DNA of 21,704 nt from JAYZDB01 sp036338025 (GTDB lineage: Bacteria; Planctomycetota; UBA1135; UBA2386), in NCBI GenBank assembly GCA_036338025.1, contig JAYZDB010000211.1:1-21704 (forward strand), given 5' to 3'. The position numbers were made by a program, and so were the translations under genes. Of the stretch, positions 1 through 8,061 are shown in pieces; within the stretch, counting starts at the first letter, position 1; each line of letters opens with the position of its first letter. A model generated the notes under the pieces. The model was not told where the DNA came from. It worked only from the letters and a program-made list of their open reading frames with translations, and did not search any database.

Positions 1-2475
1 GGCGTCCGTCATCCATGGATCCTCGGCGTTGCGTGGCTCGACGGAGATCGCGTAGACCATCGCGCCGACGGCTTGCGAGGACGGCATGTCGGAGAGGGCC
101 AGGAGCGCGGCGAGACGCACCTGGGCGTCGTCATCGTTGAGCGAGCCGGCGGCCAGGATTGCGTGTGCAGATTTGGCGCTAGCAGGCAGCACCGCCAGGG
201 CGTTGCGCCGGACGCCTGCCGACGGATGTTGCACCGCCGCGGTGGCGGCTTGCAGTGCGGGCTTGTTGGAACCATCGAGCAGGCCCAAGCCGTGCAAAGT
301 CCAGAGCGCGTGGATTGCTCCAACGTTCAGGTCGACGGCGTCGACGCCTTGGTTGGCGACCAATTTGACCAGGTCTGCAGCGACGTCGGACTTGCCGCGC
401 TCGACCAACAGCCTCTGGGCATGGCGACGCCACAGCATGTTGCGGTGGCTGAGCGCGCCGACCAACTGGGCGGGACTCGCCTTCGACAGGTCCATGGCCC
501 GCTGTGGCCCGGCGTTCTGGTAGACGACCCGGTAGATGCGCGTGTGTTTCTTGTCGCGCAGCGGGGTCTCGTAGGCGTTGCCCTTGCCGCGCTTGTGATC
601 TACAGGCGTTGGGTTGTGCTGGATGATGTAGTTGTAGAAGTCGATGAACCAGACATGACCGTCGGGGCCGACCTCTGCCATGATCGGACCAGTCCACTCG
701 TCATCGCTGGCGACCAGGTTGAACGGATTGGTGGTGGTGATGTTCGCACCCTTGCGGATCAGGTCGAAGGTTCCGACGAGCTTGCCGGTCGGGCCGGTGA
801 CGAAGGCTCGGCGGTTCCAATAGGACTGTGGGTAGGTGCGGGCGGTGTAAACAGCGTGCCCGGCGGCGGCCGTGTAGCCGCCGTGCACATCGACCTGGCG
901 GAACTTCTTCGTGATCGGCAAAAACCGCGGGGTGTCGGCCGAGCGGCCCAGCGTGTTGGCGCGCATCCCGGCGACTTTCGCGTAGAAGCGATTCGGGATC
1001 GGCATGAAACAACTCGGATTGCCGTTGGCTGTCGAGCCGAAGACCAGCCCATCCTCGGTGAACCCGATGCCCCAGGTGTTGTTGTTGGTGGAGCGGATGA
1101 ACTCGAGCTTCGAACCATCCGGAGGTAGTCGGTAAAAACCGCTGCCGAAGCGGACCGACTCGCCACCGACCTGGCCATTGAACCCCGCGTAGCCGAGCAT
1201 GCCCCAGACCTGGTTGTCCAAGCCGTACTGCAGGTTGCTCGGGCCGGCGTGGGTGTCGCCGGTGCCCCAGCCGGAGATCAGTTTCTTGCGGACATCAGCC
1301 TTGTCATCGCCGTCGGTGTCTTGCAGGAACAAGGTGTCAGGAGCCTGCTGCACGATGACGCCGCCGCCCGCGAACGTGATCGCGGTCGGGATGCTCAACT
1401 TGTCGGCGAACACCGTGAACTTGTCAGCGCGGCCATCCCCATCGGTGTCCTCGCAGATCTTGATGGAGTCATGACCTTCGCCCTTGCCTTGGCGGCGATT
1501 GGGATAGTCGATCGATTCGCAGATCCACAATCGACCACGTGCATCCCAGGACATGGCGATCGCCGGGCGAATCTCTGGTTCGGCGGCGAACAACCGCGCC
1601 TCGAAGCCGGCTGGCGTGATCATGTGCTTGACGGATTCTTCCGCATCGAGCGGCAGCTGCATCTCGGGCCAGTCCCCATCGCCGCGGCGCGGACCTCCTG
1701 GTGGGTAGTACGCGACCTTGGCTTTTTTGTAGTGGAACGGTGCCAGGACCTTCCGATTTGCGATCGTGCCGGCCGGATTGTCATCTCCAGTTGCCCAGCG
1801 CAGCCCTCGTTCGACCAGGTCATGGAAGCCGGGCTTGCTCCAGGTGCGCTGGTCGTGGCCCCAGGCGGTGTAGAACACCCGGCCCTTGCCTTGTGATCGA
1901 ACCCAGGTCCACGGTTCGTCTTCGCCGTCGGTGCGACGACGCGACAGGATGGTGCGACCCTGATCGTTGTGCTTGTGGTGCACGTAGGTCTCATCAAAGC
2001 TCTCAAAGCCCTCGAACCCCTTCATGATCGGGTGGTCGGGCTTTGTGATGACGGTTCGGAAGGTCCCGGTCCGGTGGCGTTGGAACTGCCCACCAGTCAA
2101 GGCGATCATCCTTACATCGTTGTTGAAGCAGTACGACGCGCAGTGCAACGGAACGTAGCCGCCACCGCCATCGACGTAGTCAAGGATGGCCTTGGCGCGT
2201 GCCGGATGGATGCTCCCGATATTGGCGTAGAGCAGCAGGGCGTCGTAGTGCGCCAGGTTGCCAGGCGTGATGTCGCCCATCGATTCCGTGTAATGCACCT
2301 TGATGCCGCGGTGCAGCAGGTACGGGATCAACTGCCTGGAGCGCTCCGCGGGTTTGTGGTGACCCCGGTCGCCAAGGAACAGCACCTGTATCGGCTGTTG
2401 GCAGACCGCCGTTGCGGAGAGGAAGAGAAGGGCGATTGCGACAACGAGGCGACCCAGGCGGTTGGCTGATGACAT
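1..2475 (-). CDS. ThuA-domain / PVC-type membrane-bound dehydrogenase, partial (3' end off left edge)
   Basis: The minus-strand frame is open from an ATG at 2475 to the left edge, giving 825 codons without a stop, so the C-terminus is missing. Residues about 1-26 form a signal peptide (basic start, then VVAIALLFLSATAVC), so export is expected. Residues about 28-235 look like a ThuA (trehalose-utilisation/glutamine-amidotransferase-like) domain, with LFLGDRGHHKP near the start and a VPLHCASYCF segment. From about 280 to 640 it resembles the PVC-type dehydrogenase beta-propeller (PAGFEARLFAAEPEIRPA, WICESIDYPN, VWFIDFYNYIIQHNPTP), with two Asp-rich calcium-type loops (EDTDGDGRADKF, QDTDGDDKADV). 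From about 655 to the edge are HEAT-like helical repeats. In the family a c-type haem domain often follows; it would lie outside the window. The role is probably periplasmic sugar oxidation, with substrate unknown. The start has no strong Shine-Dalgarno. Confidence 0.85.
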   Translation of the reverse strand, partial: MSSANRLGRLVVAIALLFLSATAVCQQPIQVLFLGDRGHHKPAERSRQLIPYLLHRGIKVHYTESMGDITPGNLAHYDALLLYANIGSIHPARAKAILDYVDGGGGYVPLHCASYCFNNDVRMIALTGGQFQRHRTGTFRTVITKPDHPIMKGFEGFESFDETYVHHKHNDQGRTILSRRRTDGEDEPWTWVRSQGKGRVFYTAWGHDQRTWSKPGFHDLVERGLRWATGDDNPAGTIANRKVLAPFHYKKAKVAYYPPGGPRRGDGDWPEMQLPLDAEESVKHMITPAGFEARLFAAEPEIRPAIAMSWDARGRLWICESIDYPNRRQGKGEGHDSIKICEDTDGDGRADKFTVFADKLSIPTAITFAGGGVIVQQAPDTLFLQDTDGDDKADVRKKLISGWGTGDTHAGPSNLQYGLDNQVWGMLGYAGFNGQVGGESVRFGSGFYRLPPDGSKLEFIRSTNNNTWGIGFTEDGLVFGSTANGNPSCFMPIPNRFYAKVAGMRANTLGRSADTPRFLPITKKFRQVDVHGGYTAAAGHAVYTARTYPQSYWNRRAFVTGPTGKLVGTFDLIRKGANITTTNPFNLVASDDEWTGPIMAEVGPDGHVWFIDFYNYIIQHNPTPVDHKRGKGNAYETPLRDKKHTRIYRVVYQNAGPQRAMDLSKASPAQLVGALSHRNMLWRRHAQRLLVERGKSDVAADLVKLVANQGVDAVDLNVGAIHALWTLHGLGLLDGSNKPALQAATAAVQHPSAGVRRNALAVLPASAKSAHAILAAGSLNDDDAQVRLAALLALSDMPSSQAVGAMVYAISVEPRNAEDPWMTDA

Positions 2476-2557
2476 GGCGTGTCTTCGGGGGTTTCGAAGG
2501 AGTTCCATTGTTGCTCACGACAACAGTAGCTGCCACCACCTTAGCTTTGATCCGGGG

Positions 2558-2563
2558 ATTGTA
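2558..2563 (-). promoter_or_regulatory. possible -10 element for the PVC dehydrogenase gene
   Basis: On the minus strand, TACAAT matches five of six bases of the sigma-70 -10 consensus. It lies about 80 nt upstream of the ATG at 2475 and just downstream of the terminator-like hairpin at 2579-2612. No good -35 box sits 16-18 nt further upstream, so this is a weak, position-based suggestion. Confidence 0.22.
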
Positions 2564-2578
2564 GATACCAACACAAGA

Positions 2579-2612
2579 GCGCCTGCCCGGACAATGAAGC
2601 CCGGACAGGCGC
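2579..2612 (-). terminator. candidate Rho-independent terminator of the MFS gene
   Basis: GCGCCTGCCCGG (2579-2590) and CCGGACAGGCGC (2601-2612) form a 12-bp stem with one mismatch around a 10-nt loop. It begins about 38 nt after the MFS stop codon on the minus strand. It is followed there by a moderately T-rich stretch (TCTTGTGTT). The stem is strong; the T-tract is imperfect. Confidence 0.55.
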
Positions 2613-2650
2613 GCTAGGAGATGCTGGTTGTCGAACTACTCGAGTCCGCC

Positions 2651-4273
2651 CTAATCCTCAGAAGAATCGATTTGTACCGGCTTGTAGCCACCGATCGTCT
2701 TGAAGTAGAGCAAGAGCAGCAAGTAGAAGACCGCCATTGTGGCGGGGATGAGCGAGTCGGTGACCAGGGTCTCGCGGTCACCCTGGATGCTGGCGGTGTG
2801 CAGCGCGCGCTCGGAGTCATCGAGACCGCCAAGAGCGGTCGCGGGGTCCTTCTTGCGGAGCTCACCGAGCTTCGCTTGCGCGGCGCCCAGCTTCTTGCCG
2901 TCGATCGCGTAGACATCATCAAAGAACAGGAACTGGCTCGGCTTCTCGGACTTGCTGGTCTCGTAGACCGCGACGTTGGCGGTGTTGAGCGCCTCGCTCG
3001 AATACCGGTCCTTCGCGTAGCCCAGCCCCGGCCCACCCAGGAGGCCAGCGGACATCATGCCGATGCCGCCCATGATGGACATGGCGATCGCGCCGGTCTT
3101 CGGGAACCGGTCGCCGGTGATGGCGAGCATGGTTGGCCAGAAGAAGGTCTTGCCGACCGCATACACTCCTAGAGCGAGCATGGCGCCCGCAAAAGTTTCG
3201 ATGCCGCTCGACAGGTTCAGGCCCAGGCACGCCAGGAGGGAGCACACCAGGAGGATGCCGACCGGCGACAGGCCGATCCGCTTTTCGATGAAGTCGGCGC
3301 AGAAGCGCAGACTCAGCATGATCGCGGAGGTGAACACGAACAGGATCTTGCCCTCTTCCGGAGTCAGGATGTTGCCCGTGATGTTCTGGATCCAGCCGTC
3401 CGTTCCGAGCTCCACAGCACCCACCATGGCGTGGATGAGGAAGAGGACGAAGAGCAGCCAGGCGCCAACAGAGAAATTGGTGATGACCGCCACAGCGATC
3501 AGGCAGGCACCAGAGATGCCGTAGGAGATGATGTCGGGCGCGGAGCTCCCTTCTTCAAACAGCGGGGTCGTCATGCCGCCAAAGAACAGGGCGAGGAGGC
3601 CGCAGATAATCAGGCTGCAGCTGATGCCGACATCCTTGAACATTTCGCCCAGGGACAACCCCCGCTGCGAGGCTTCGGACTTGGGCATCTCTTGCCCGAA
3701 GAACATCAACCCATAGGCCAGCGTGGGGATCAGGAACAGCCCGAGCTGACTCTGCCAGGACAAGCTCTCGGAGAGGGTCCAGCCGATGGCGCCGCCGATC
3801 ACCAACCCGCCAGGCCAACTGGCGTGCAGGATGTTCAGGTAGTGGGTCCGGTTGTTTGGGAACAGCGTGGATACCAAGGGGTTGGCGACGGCTTCGAGTG
3901 TTCCATTGGCCAGACCGAACAGGAAGGTCCCCCAGTAGAGGAGTTGGTAGTTCGTGGTTGACTCGTAGTCCGCGCTCGTTCCAAAGGTCACTAGCGCTGA
4001 CAAGACGTGGAACAGGAACGCGCTGACCACCAGCTTTCGATACCCGATGCGGTCACAGACCAGGCCGCCGATGATGATGCCGAAGCAGAACGAGCTGAAC
4101 ATCGCGCCGGTAATGGTGCCGATCTCCGTGTCGTTGAAGCCAAACTCCGATTTCCAGCTGGGGATGATGCCCCCGCGTACGCCAAAGCCGACACCGGCAG
4201 CCAAGATAGCCATGAATCCAGCCCATAGCAGGCGACTGGAGTTGGGGGCGATTCCGTCTTGTTTGATGTTCAT
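2651..4273 (-). CDS. MFS sugar permease, FHS (fucose-permease)-like, with C-terminal insert
   Basis: This is a 540-residue polytopic inner-membrane protein. A first helix lies around residues 15-35, and an MFS loop motif GGLVCDRIGYRK is at 69-80. The segment NGTLEAVANPLVSTLFPNN (123-141) followed by HASWPGG (150-156) resembles the fucose/glucose-galactose:H+ symporter (FHS) group. Eleven or so helices are followed by a hydrophilic insert at about 421-506 before the last helix (about 508-525), making the protein longer than the roughly 410-440 residues usual for the family. It probably imports a sugar or sugar derivative by proton or sodium symport; the substrate is unknown. It is transcribed away from the 4563-8061 operon, with an operator-like palindrome between them, which suggests shared control. 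The ATG at 4273 is the natural start, because hydrophobic sequence begins soon after it; no clear Shine-Dalgarno precedes it. Confidence 0.85.
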   Translation of the reverse strand: MNIKQDGIAPNSSRLLWAGFMAILAAGVGFGVRGGIIPSWKSEFGFNDTEIGTITGAMFSSFCFGIIIGGLVCDRIGYRKLVVSAFLFHVLSALVTFGTSADYESTTNYQLLYWGTFLFGLANGTLEAVANPLVSTLFPNNRTHYLNILHASWPGGLVIGGAIGWTLSESLSWQSQLGLFLIPTLAYGLMFFGQEMPKSEASQRGLSLGEMFKDVGISCSLIICGLLALFFGGMTTPLFEEGSSAPDIISYGISGACLIAVAVITNFSVGAWLLFVLFLIHAMVGAVELGTDGWIQNITGNILTPEEGKILFVFTSAIMLSLRFCADFIEKRIGLSPVGILLVCSLLACLGLNLSSGIETFAGAMLALGVYAVGKTFFWPTMLAITGDRFPKTGAIAMSIMGGIGMMSAGLLGGPGLGYAKDRYSSEALNTANVAVYETSKSEKPSQFLFFDDVYAIDGKKLGAAQAKLGELRKKDPATALGGLDDSERALHTASIQGDRETLVTDSLIPATMAVFYLLLLLYFKTIGGYKPVQIDSSED

Positions 4274-4401
4274 GGTCGGGAGATCGATTGAGTCTGGGGG
4301 ACGGCGCGAAGCCGGTAAAATTCTGCTGCCCTAACCGCTTGGTGTTGGGGTGCGCATGCTGGACCCTACGGCGTGCGAGAGCCCTGGTCCAGGATCGGAC
4401 A

Positions 4402-4421
4402 GGCGGAAACGATTGTCCGCC
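4402..4421. promoter_or_regulatory. 20-bp operator-like palindrome in the divergent intergenic region
   Basis: GGCGGA (4402-4407) and TCCGCC (4416-4421) are perfect inverted halves. A further A:T pair inside gives GGCGGAnA-N4-TnTCCGCC. The site lies between the divergent MFS (start 4273) and enolase-superfamily (start 4563) genes, about 130-140 bp from each start. The size and symmetry suit a dimeric repressor or activator such as a GntR- or LacI-type protein. No regulator gene is present in the window, so the binding protein is unknown. Confidence 0.45.
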
Positions 4422-4562
4422 GGCGGCGCGGGGCTTGACCCACCGACCCAGGTGGCCTGCAGGCTGACCGACCTGGCAATGGAGGGTCTTGGTCAGCCAG
4501 ATTGTGCACCCTGGTTGGTGGCTCTGTCTGGCATCTGACGAAGTGCGTGGCACGCTAAACCC

Positions 4563-5981
4563 ATGCAAACCGACGCGGTCGCGGTTGAACTCGACGAAGT
4601 CCAGACCTTCGTGCGGCGCGTGCCGACGCGGATGCCGTTTCGCTTCGGGTCGGTCACAATGACGGAGCTCTCCGTGGTGCACCTCAGAGTGCGCTTTGGC
4701 ACCGCCGACGGTCGCGCGGCACAAGGTGTCAGCTCGTCGGTCTTGTCGCCGATGTGGTTCGACAAGAATCCGGATCTCGACTTCGACGCCAAGCAGCACA
4801 ACCTGCTGATCGCGATGAGCCTGGCGGCCGGGAGCTACATCGAGGCTGGGTGCGCGCCGGCCTACGAACTGCACTGCATCGCTCAGCCCGAGGTGCGGCG
4901 GCAGTGTGAAGCGCGTGGCATCCCGGCGCTGCCGTCGAGCTTTGGCGTCGCTCTCCTGGACAGCGCAGTGGTCGATGGGCTCTGCCATCTGGAGGGTTCG
5001 ACGCTTCACCAAGGACTGGTCTCAGATCTGTTTGGATTCGGACCGGTTGCCGGCTTGCCGGCACAGCCCAGGGCCCGGGTGCATCTTCGGCATACCGTGG
5101 GGCTGGGCGACCCGCTGGTGGCGTCCGATGTCGCCGAGCCCTTGGACGACGGCCTGCCCGAGACGCTCGAAGAGGTGGTCCGTGAGTACGGGGTCCGTTA
5201 CTTCAAGGTCAAGGTGTCGGATGACACGGAGCAGAACCTGCAACGTCTGCACCGGATCCAGGATGTCTTGGCTGCTCATGCGGACCCTTCGTACCGGATC
5301 GTGTTCGACGGCAACGAGTCGTACGCCGACATGGCGACGTTCGCCGGTTTCTTCGAAGCCTACCGAACCGACAGTGCCCTGTCGGATTTGTACGAGCGCA
5401 CACTGTGGTTTGAGCAACCGGTCGAGCGCGACGCGTCCCTGCAAGACTCGGTAATCGAGAGCTTGCTACCGATCTCCGCGCACCGGCCGGTCATCCTCGA
5501 CGAATCGGATGGCACCGATGAGACGGTTGAGCACGCATTGAGCCTGGGATATGGCGGCGTCTCGGCGAAGAACTGCAAGGGGATCTTCCGGACCCTGCAC
5601 AGCTTCAGGGTACTGCAGGAGTGGAAACAGCGCCTTGGGCACCCTGGGATCCTGGCCGCCGAAGACCTGACCCATCCCGGCCTTCGTGCCCTGCAACAGG
5701 ACACCGCTGTGATTGCGACCCTGGGGATCGACCACGCGGAGCGCAACGGGCATCACTATGTGCGTGGTCTCGAGTACCTGACGCCGCATGAGCAGGAGGT
5801 CGCGTTGCGGGACTACCCGGACCTCTATGAGCGCACATCGGGCGGTCTGCTACGCCTCGCGATACGGGATGGGGTGATCGAGACTTCCGACATCTGCGCC
5901 AAGGCCTACGGCGCCCCGCCCGAGTTTGACTTCGATGATCTGGTGCCGATGTCCCTGCCCGACCCGGGAGAGGTCGGTTGA
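4563..5981 (+). CDS. enolase-superfamily (mandelate racemase/muconate lactonizing-like) enzyme
   Basis: The product is 472 residues and cytoplasmic, with no signal peptide. An N-terminal capping domain (about 1-165) is followed by the barrel, where the superfamily residues are visible. These are YFKVKVS with the KxK pair K215/K217, metal ligand D249 in VFDGNES, E284 in LWFEQPVE, D313/E314 in VILDESDG, and K336 in SAKNCKG. The chemistry expected is proton abstraction alpha to a carboxylate, as in acid-sugar dehydratases, epimerases or cycloisomerases. Typical family members are 360-410 residues, so this one carries additional sequence, including a C-terminal tail after about 440. Its stop overlaps the start of the NRAMP-like transporter by four bases (TTGA), so the two are translationally coupled. 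The ATG at 4563 lacks an obvious Shine-Dalgarno. The fold assignment is firm; the exact substrate is not known. Confidence 0.85.
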   Translation: MQTDAVAVELDEVQTFVRRVPTRMPFRFGSVTMTELSVVHLRVRFGTADGRAAQGVSSSVLSPMWFDKNPDLDFDAKQHNLLIAMSLAAGSYIEAGCAPAYELHCIAQPEVRRQCEARGIPALPSSFGVALLDSAVVDGLCHLEGSTLHQGLVSDLFGFGPVAGLPAQPRARVHLRHTVGLGDPLVASDVAEPLDDGLPETLEEVVREYGVRYFKVKVSDDTEQNLQRLHRIQDVLAAHADPSYRIVFDGNESYADMATFAGFFEAYRTDSALSDLYERTLWFEQPVERDASLQDSVIESLLPISAHRPVILDESDGTDETVEHALSLGYGGVSAKNCKGIFRTLHSFRVLQEWKQRLGHPGILAAEDLTHPGLRALQQDTAVIATLGIDHAERNGHHYVRGLEYLTPHEQEVALRDYPDLYERTSGGLLRLAIRDGVIETSDICAKAYGAPPEFDFDDLVPMSLPDPGEVG

Positions 5982-7252
5982 GCCAGGAAAGGAGCTCTCG
6001 GCTGCGGTCGCTTGGGCCGGCGATCATCGTGGCGTCGGTCGTCATGGGACCCGGCAGCATCTTGGTGAGTTCGCGAGTTGGCTGTGACTTCTCGTACGAC
6101 CTGATCTGGCTGGTTCTGCTGGCCGCTGTCCTGATGATCGGGATGACGGCTTTGTCAGCGCACCTCGGCGCGGTTCTCGACCACACTCCCTGTGAAGAGC
6201 TGGCGCGCCGCGCCGGACGTCCGGTGGCGGTGCTGGTCGGCCTGGTCCTGTTCCTGGTCATCGCCTGCTTCCAGTTCAGCAACAACGTGGCCGTGGTTCT
6301 GGCGGTCGAACCATACGCCGGCGAAGGCGACACCTGGCCGCTGGTCTTGCTGGCCACCGTCAACCTGATGGTCTTGGGAGTGCTGTTCGGTTTTCGGCAG
6401 CTGTATCGGCGTGTCGAGTTCCTGATGAAGATGCTGGTCGGGATCATGATGCTGGGCTTTCTGGGCAACCTGGCCTTCGCATCGCCGGCGTTGTCACAGA
6501 TCCTCGCCGGCTTGTGGCCGAGCCTGCCGGAGAGCCTGACCGGTGCGATCCTGCCGACGGAATCCGAAGCCAAGGACCAGGTCGTCGACCCTCTGCTGCC
6601 GGTGCAGGCCCTGATAGGTACGACCTTCTCGGTCGCGGGTGCGTTCTACCAGGCCTACCTGGTGCGCGAGAAGGGTTGGACCAGGGGAGATCTCCGGGCC
6701 GGCCGCCTGGATTCGATCGTTGGCATTTCTGTGCTGGGGCTGCTCACCCTGACTGTCATGGTGACGGCTGCGGCGGTGCTGCATGGTCGGATCGAGGGCA
6801 AGGATCTCGGGCACGCAGCGGATGTCGCCAGGCAACTTGAACCGCTGTTTGGAACCGCGGCGACTTTGTTGTTCAGCATCGGCTTGCTGGCGGGCGCGTT
6901 CAGCTCCTTCCTGATCAATGTGATGATTGGAGGCGCCGTGCTGTCCGATGGTGTCGGCCTGGGAGGCAGCATGGACCGACCCGGCCCGAAAGTCTTCACC
7001 GGGTTCGCGGTGCTGTTGGGGATGGTGGTCGCGATGGCCGTCGTGACCACCGGTGAGAAGCCCGTGCAGTTGGTTGTGTTCGCCCAGGCCTTGACGGTTC
7101 TCGGCAACCCGATCCTGGCCGGGGTGCTGTTGTGGTTGTCTCGGCGTGCCGGTGCGCCGCGGTGGATCCAGGTGGTGGCGGTTTTGGGGTTCTTGCTGGT
7201 CTTGGTGCTGGCGGCGAGGACCGGCGTCAGCATCTACTTGAGGCTGACATGA
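5978..7252 (+). CDS. non-canonical NRAMP-like membrane transporter
   Basis: The product is 424 residues with about 11 predicted helices, and GPAIIVASVVMGPGSIL at the N-terminus matches NRAMP helix 1 in position. In canonical Mn/Fe NRAMPs helix 1 carries DPGN and helix 6 carries a Met-Pro-His motif. Here the first is G24-P-G-S27 and the helix 6 region reads GTTFSVAGAFYQAYLVREKG (about 214-233), so the usual Asp, Asn and Met metal ligands are absent. Transport of Mn2+ is therefore doubtful, and a different cation or an organic solute is possible. The TTG start overlaps the previous stop, with GGGAGAGG a few bases upstream. A second purine-rich stretch (AGGAAAGGAG, about 5985-5994) could serve a start about eight codons later. 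Its stop overlaps the next ATG (ATGA). Its place between two sugar-type enzymes suggests a role in the same pathway. Confidence 0.7.
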   Translation: MSQERSSRLRSLGPAIIVASVVMGPGSILVSSRVGCDFSYDLIWLVLLAAVLMIGMTALSAHLGAVLDHTPCEELARRAGRPVAVLVGLVLFLVIACFQFSNNVAVVLAVEPYAGEGDTWPLVLLATVNLMVLGVLFGFRQLYRRVEFLMKMLVGIMMLGFLGNLAFASPALSQILAGLWPSLPESLTGAILPTESEAKDQVVDPLLPVQALIGTTFSVAGAFYQAYLVREKGWTRGDLRAGRLDSIVGISVLGLLTLTVMVTAAAVLHGRIEGKDLGHAADVARQLEPLFGTAATLLFSIGLLAGAFSSFLINVMIGGAVLSDGVGLGGSMDRPGPKVFTGFAVLLGMVVAMAVVTTGEKPVQLVVFAQALTVLGNPILAGVLLWLSRRAGAPRWIQVVAVLGFLLVLVLAARTGVSIYLRLT

Positions 7253-8061
7253 AGTTCGCCATCTGCAACGAAACCTACCGCGGCGTCGGGTTCGAAGATG
7301 TTTGTGTGGATGTGGCGAGCTGTGGTTTCGACGCAATCGAAGTAGCGTTGAATGCGATTGCCCAGGACCCAGGCACGCTGACTGTTGAGGACGGGCGGCG
7401 ACTTGGAGCGGTGGCGCGCGCGAACGGCCTCGAGGTGGTGGGCCTGCACTGGTTGCTGGCGGCGCCGGGCGGCCTGCACCTGACGACGAACGATGACGCC
7501 ACCCGATCGCGCACCGTGCGATACCTGCAGCACCTTGCGGAACTCTGCGCCGCGATGGGCGGCAGCATCCTGGTGCTCGGGAGCCCGAACCAGCGCGGGG
7601 TCTTGCCAGGCCAGTCGTATGACGAGGCCTTTGCCCACGCGACCGAGGCCTGCCGCACGGTCGCTGAGACAGCCGGTGACCTGGGGCTCACCCTGGCGCT
7701 GGAACCACTGTCCCCTGAGCTCACCAACTTCTTGACCTCTGCTGCCGAGGCCCGGCGCTTGATCGAAGCCGTGGATCATTCCGCCTGCCGATTGCACCTC
7801 GATGTCTACGCCATGGGCTCTGAGCCGGATCCGATTCCGGAGATCATCACGGCGCACGGTGACTTGCTGGTGCACTTTCACGCCAACGCTCCGGACAGAC
7901 GCGGGCCAGGATCCGGCGGACTCGACTACCGGCCGATCGTGCAAGCGCTGCGGGATGTTGACTACCAGGGGTATGTCTCGGTCGAGGTGTTCGACTACCA
8001 GCCCGACGGCGAGACGATCGCTCGCGAGAGCCTCGCGTACCTGCGCCGGATGTTTGCCTGA
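7249..8061 (+). CDS. TIM-barrel sugar isomerase/epimerase (xylose isomerase-like fold)
   Basis: The product is 270 residues and cytoplasmic. The start is the ATG at 7249, which overlaps the transporter stop (ATGA); a longer in-frame reading begins inside the transporter gene and is rejected. The sequence has the AP-endonuclease-2/xylose-isomerase barrel pattern. Likely metal ligands are E152 (LALEPLS), D185 (RLHLDVY), H211 (HFHAN) and E246 (SVEVF). This set and its spacing are the same as I recall for the Mn site of Pseudomonas cichorii D-tagatose 3-epimerase. That supports a ketose 3-epimerase or related isomerase, although the substrate-binding positions look different. The first helix region (ICNETYRG) is also typical of sugar phosphate isomerase/epimerase annotations. 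It is the last gene of the three-gene coupled operon, so it probably acts on the same compound class as the enolase-superfamily enzyme. Confidence 0.8.
   Translation: MKFAICNETYRGVGFEDVCVDVASCGFDAIEVALNAIAQDPGTLTVEDGRRLGAVARANGLEVVGLHWLLAAPGGLHLTTNDDATRSRTVRYLQHLAELCAAMGGSILVLGSPNQRGVLPGQSYDEAFAHATEACRTVAETAGDLGLTLALEPLSPELTNFLTSAAEARRLIEAVDHSACRLHLDVYAMGSEPDPIPEIITAHGDLLVHFHANAPDRRGPGSGGLDYRPIVQALRDVDYQGYVSVEVFDYQPDGETIARESLAYLRRMFA

Noticed and set aside
73..1128. Long plus-strand open frame (351 codons)
   Set aside because: It lies opposite the PVC dehydrogenase gene, whose protein shows clear domain motifs. The plus-strand translation is valine- and arginine-rich without any recognisable motif and is a GC-rich shadow.
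3431..3961. Plus-strand open frame of 176 codons inside the MFS gene
   Set aside because: It is Glu/Gln/Gly-rich, without motifs, and is antisense to transmembrane-helix coding sequence.
7132..7248. Longer N-terminus for the TIM-barrel isomerase
   Set aside because: It overlaps the last helices of the transporter in another frame. The ATG at 7249 overlaps the stop and gives a normal beta-strand start (MKFAICNE).
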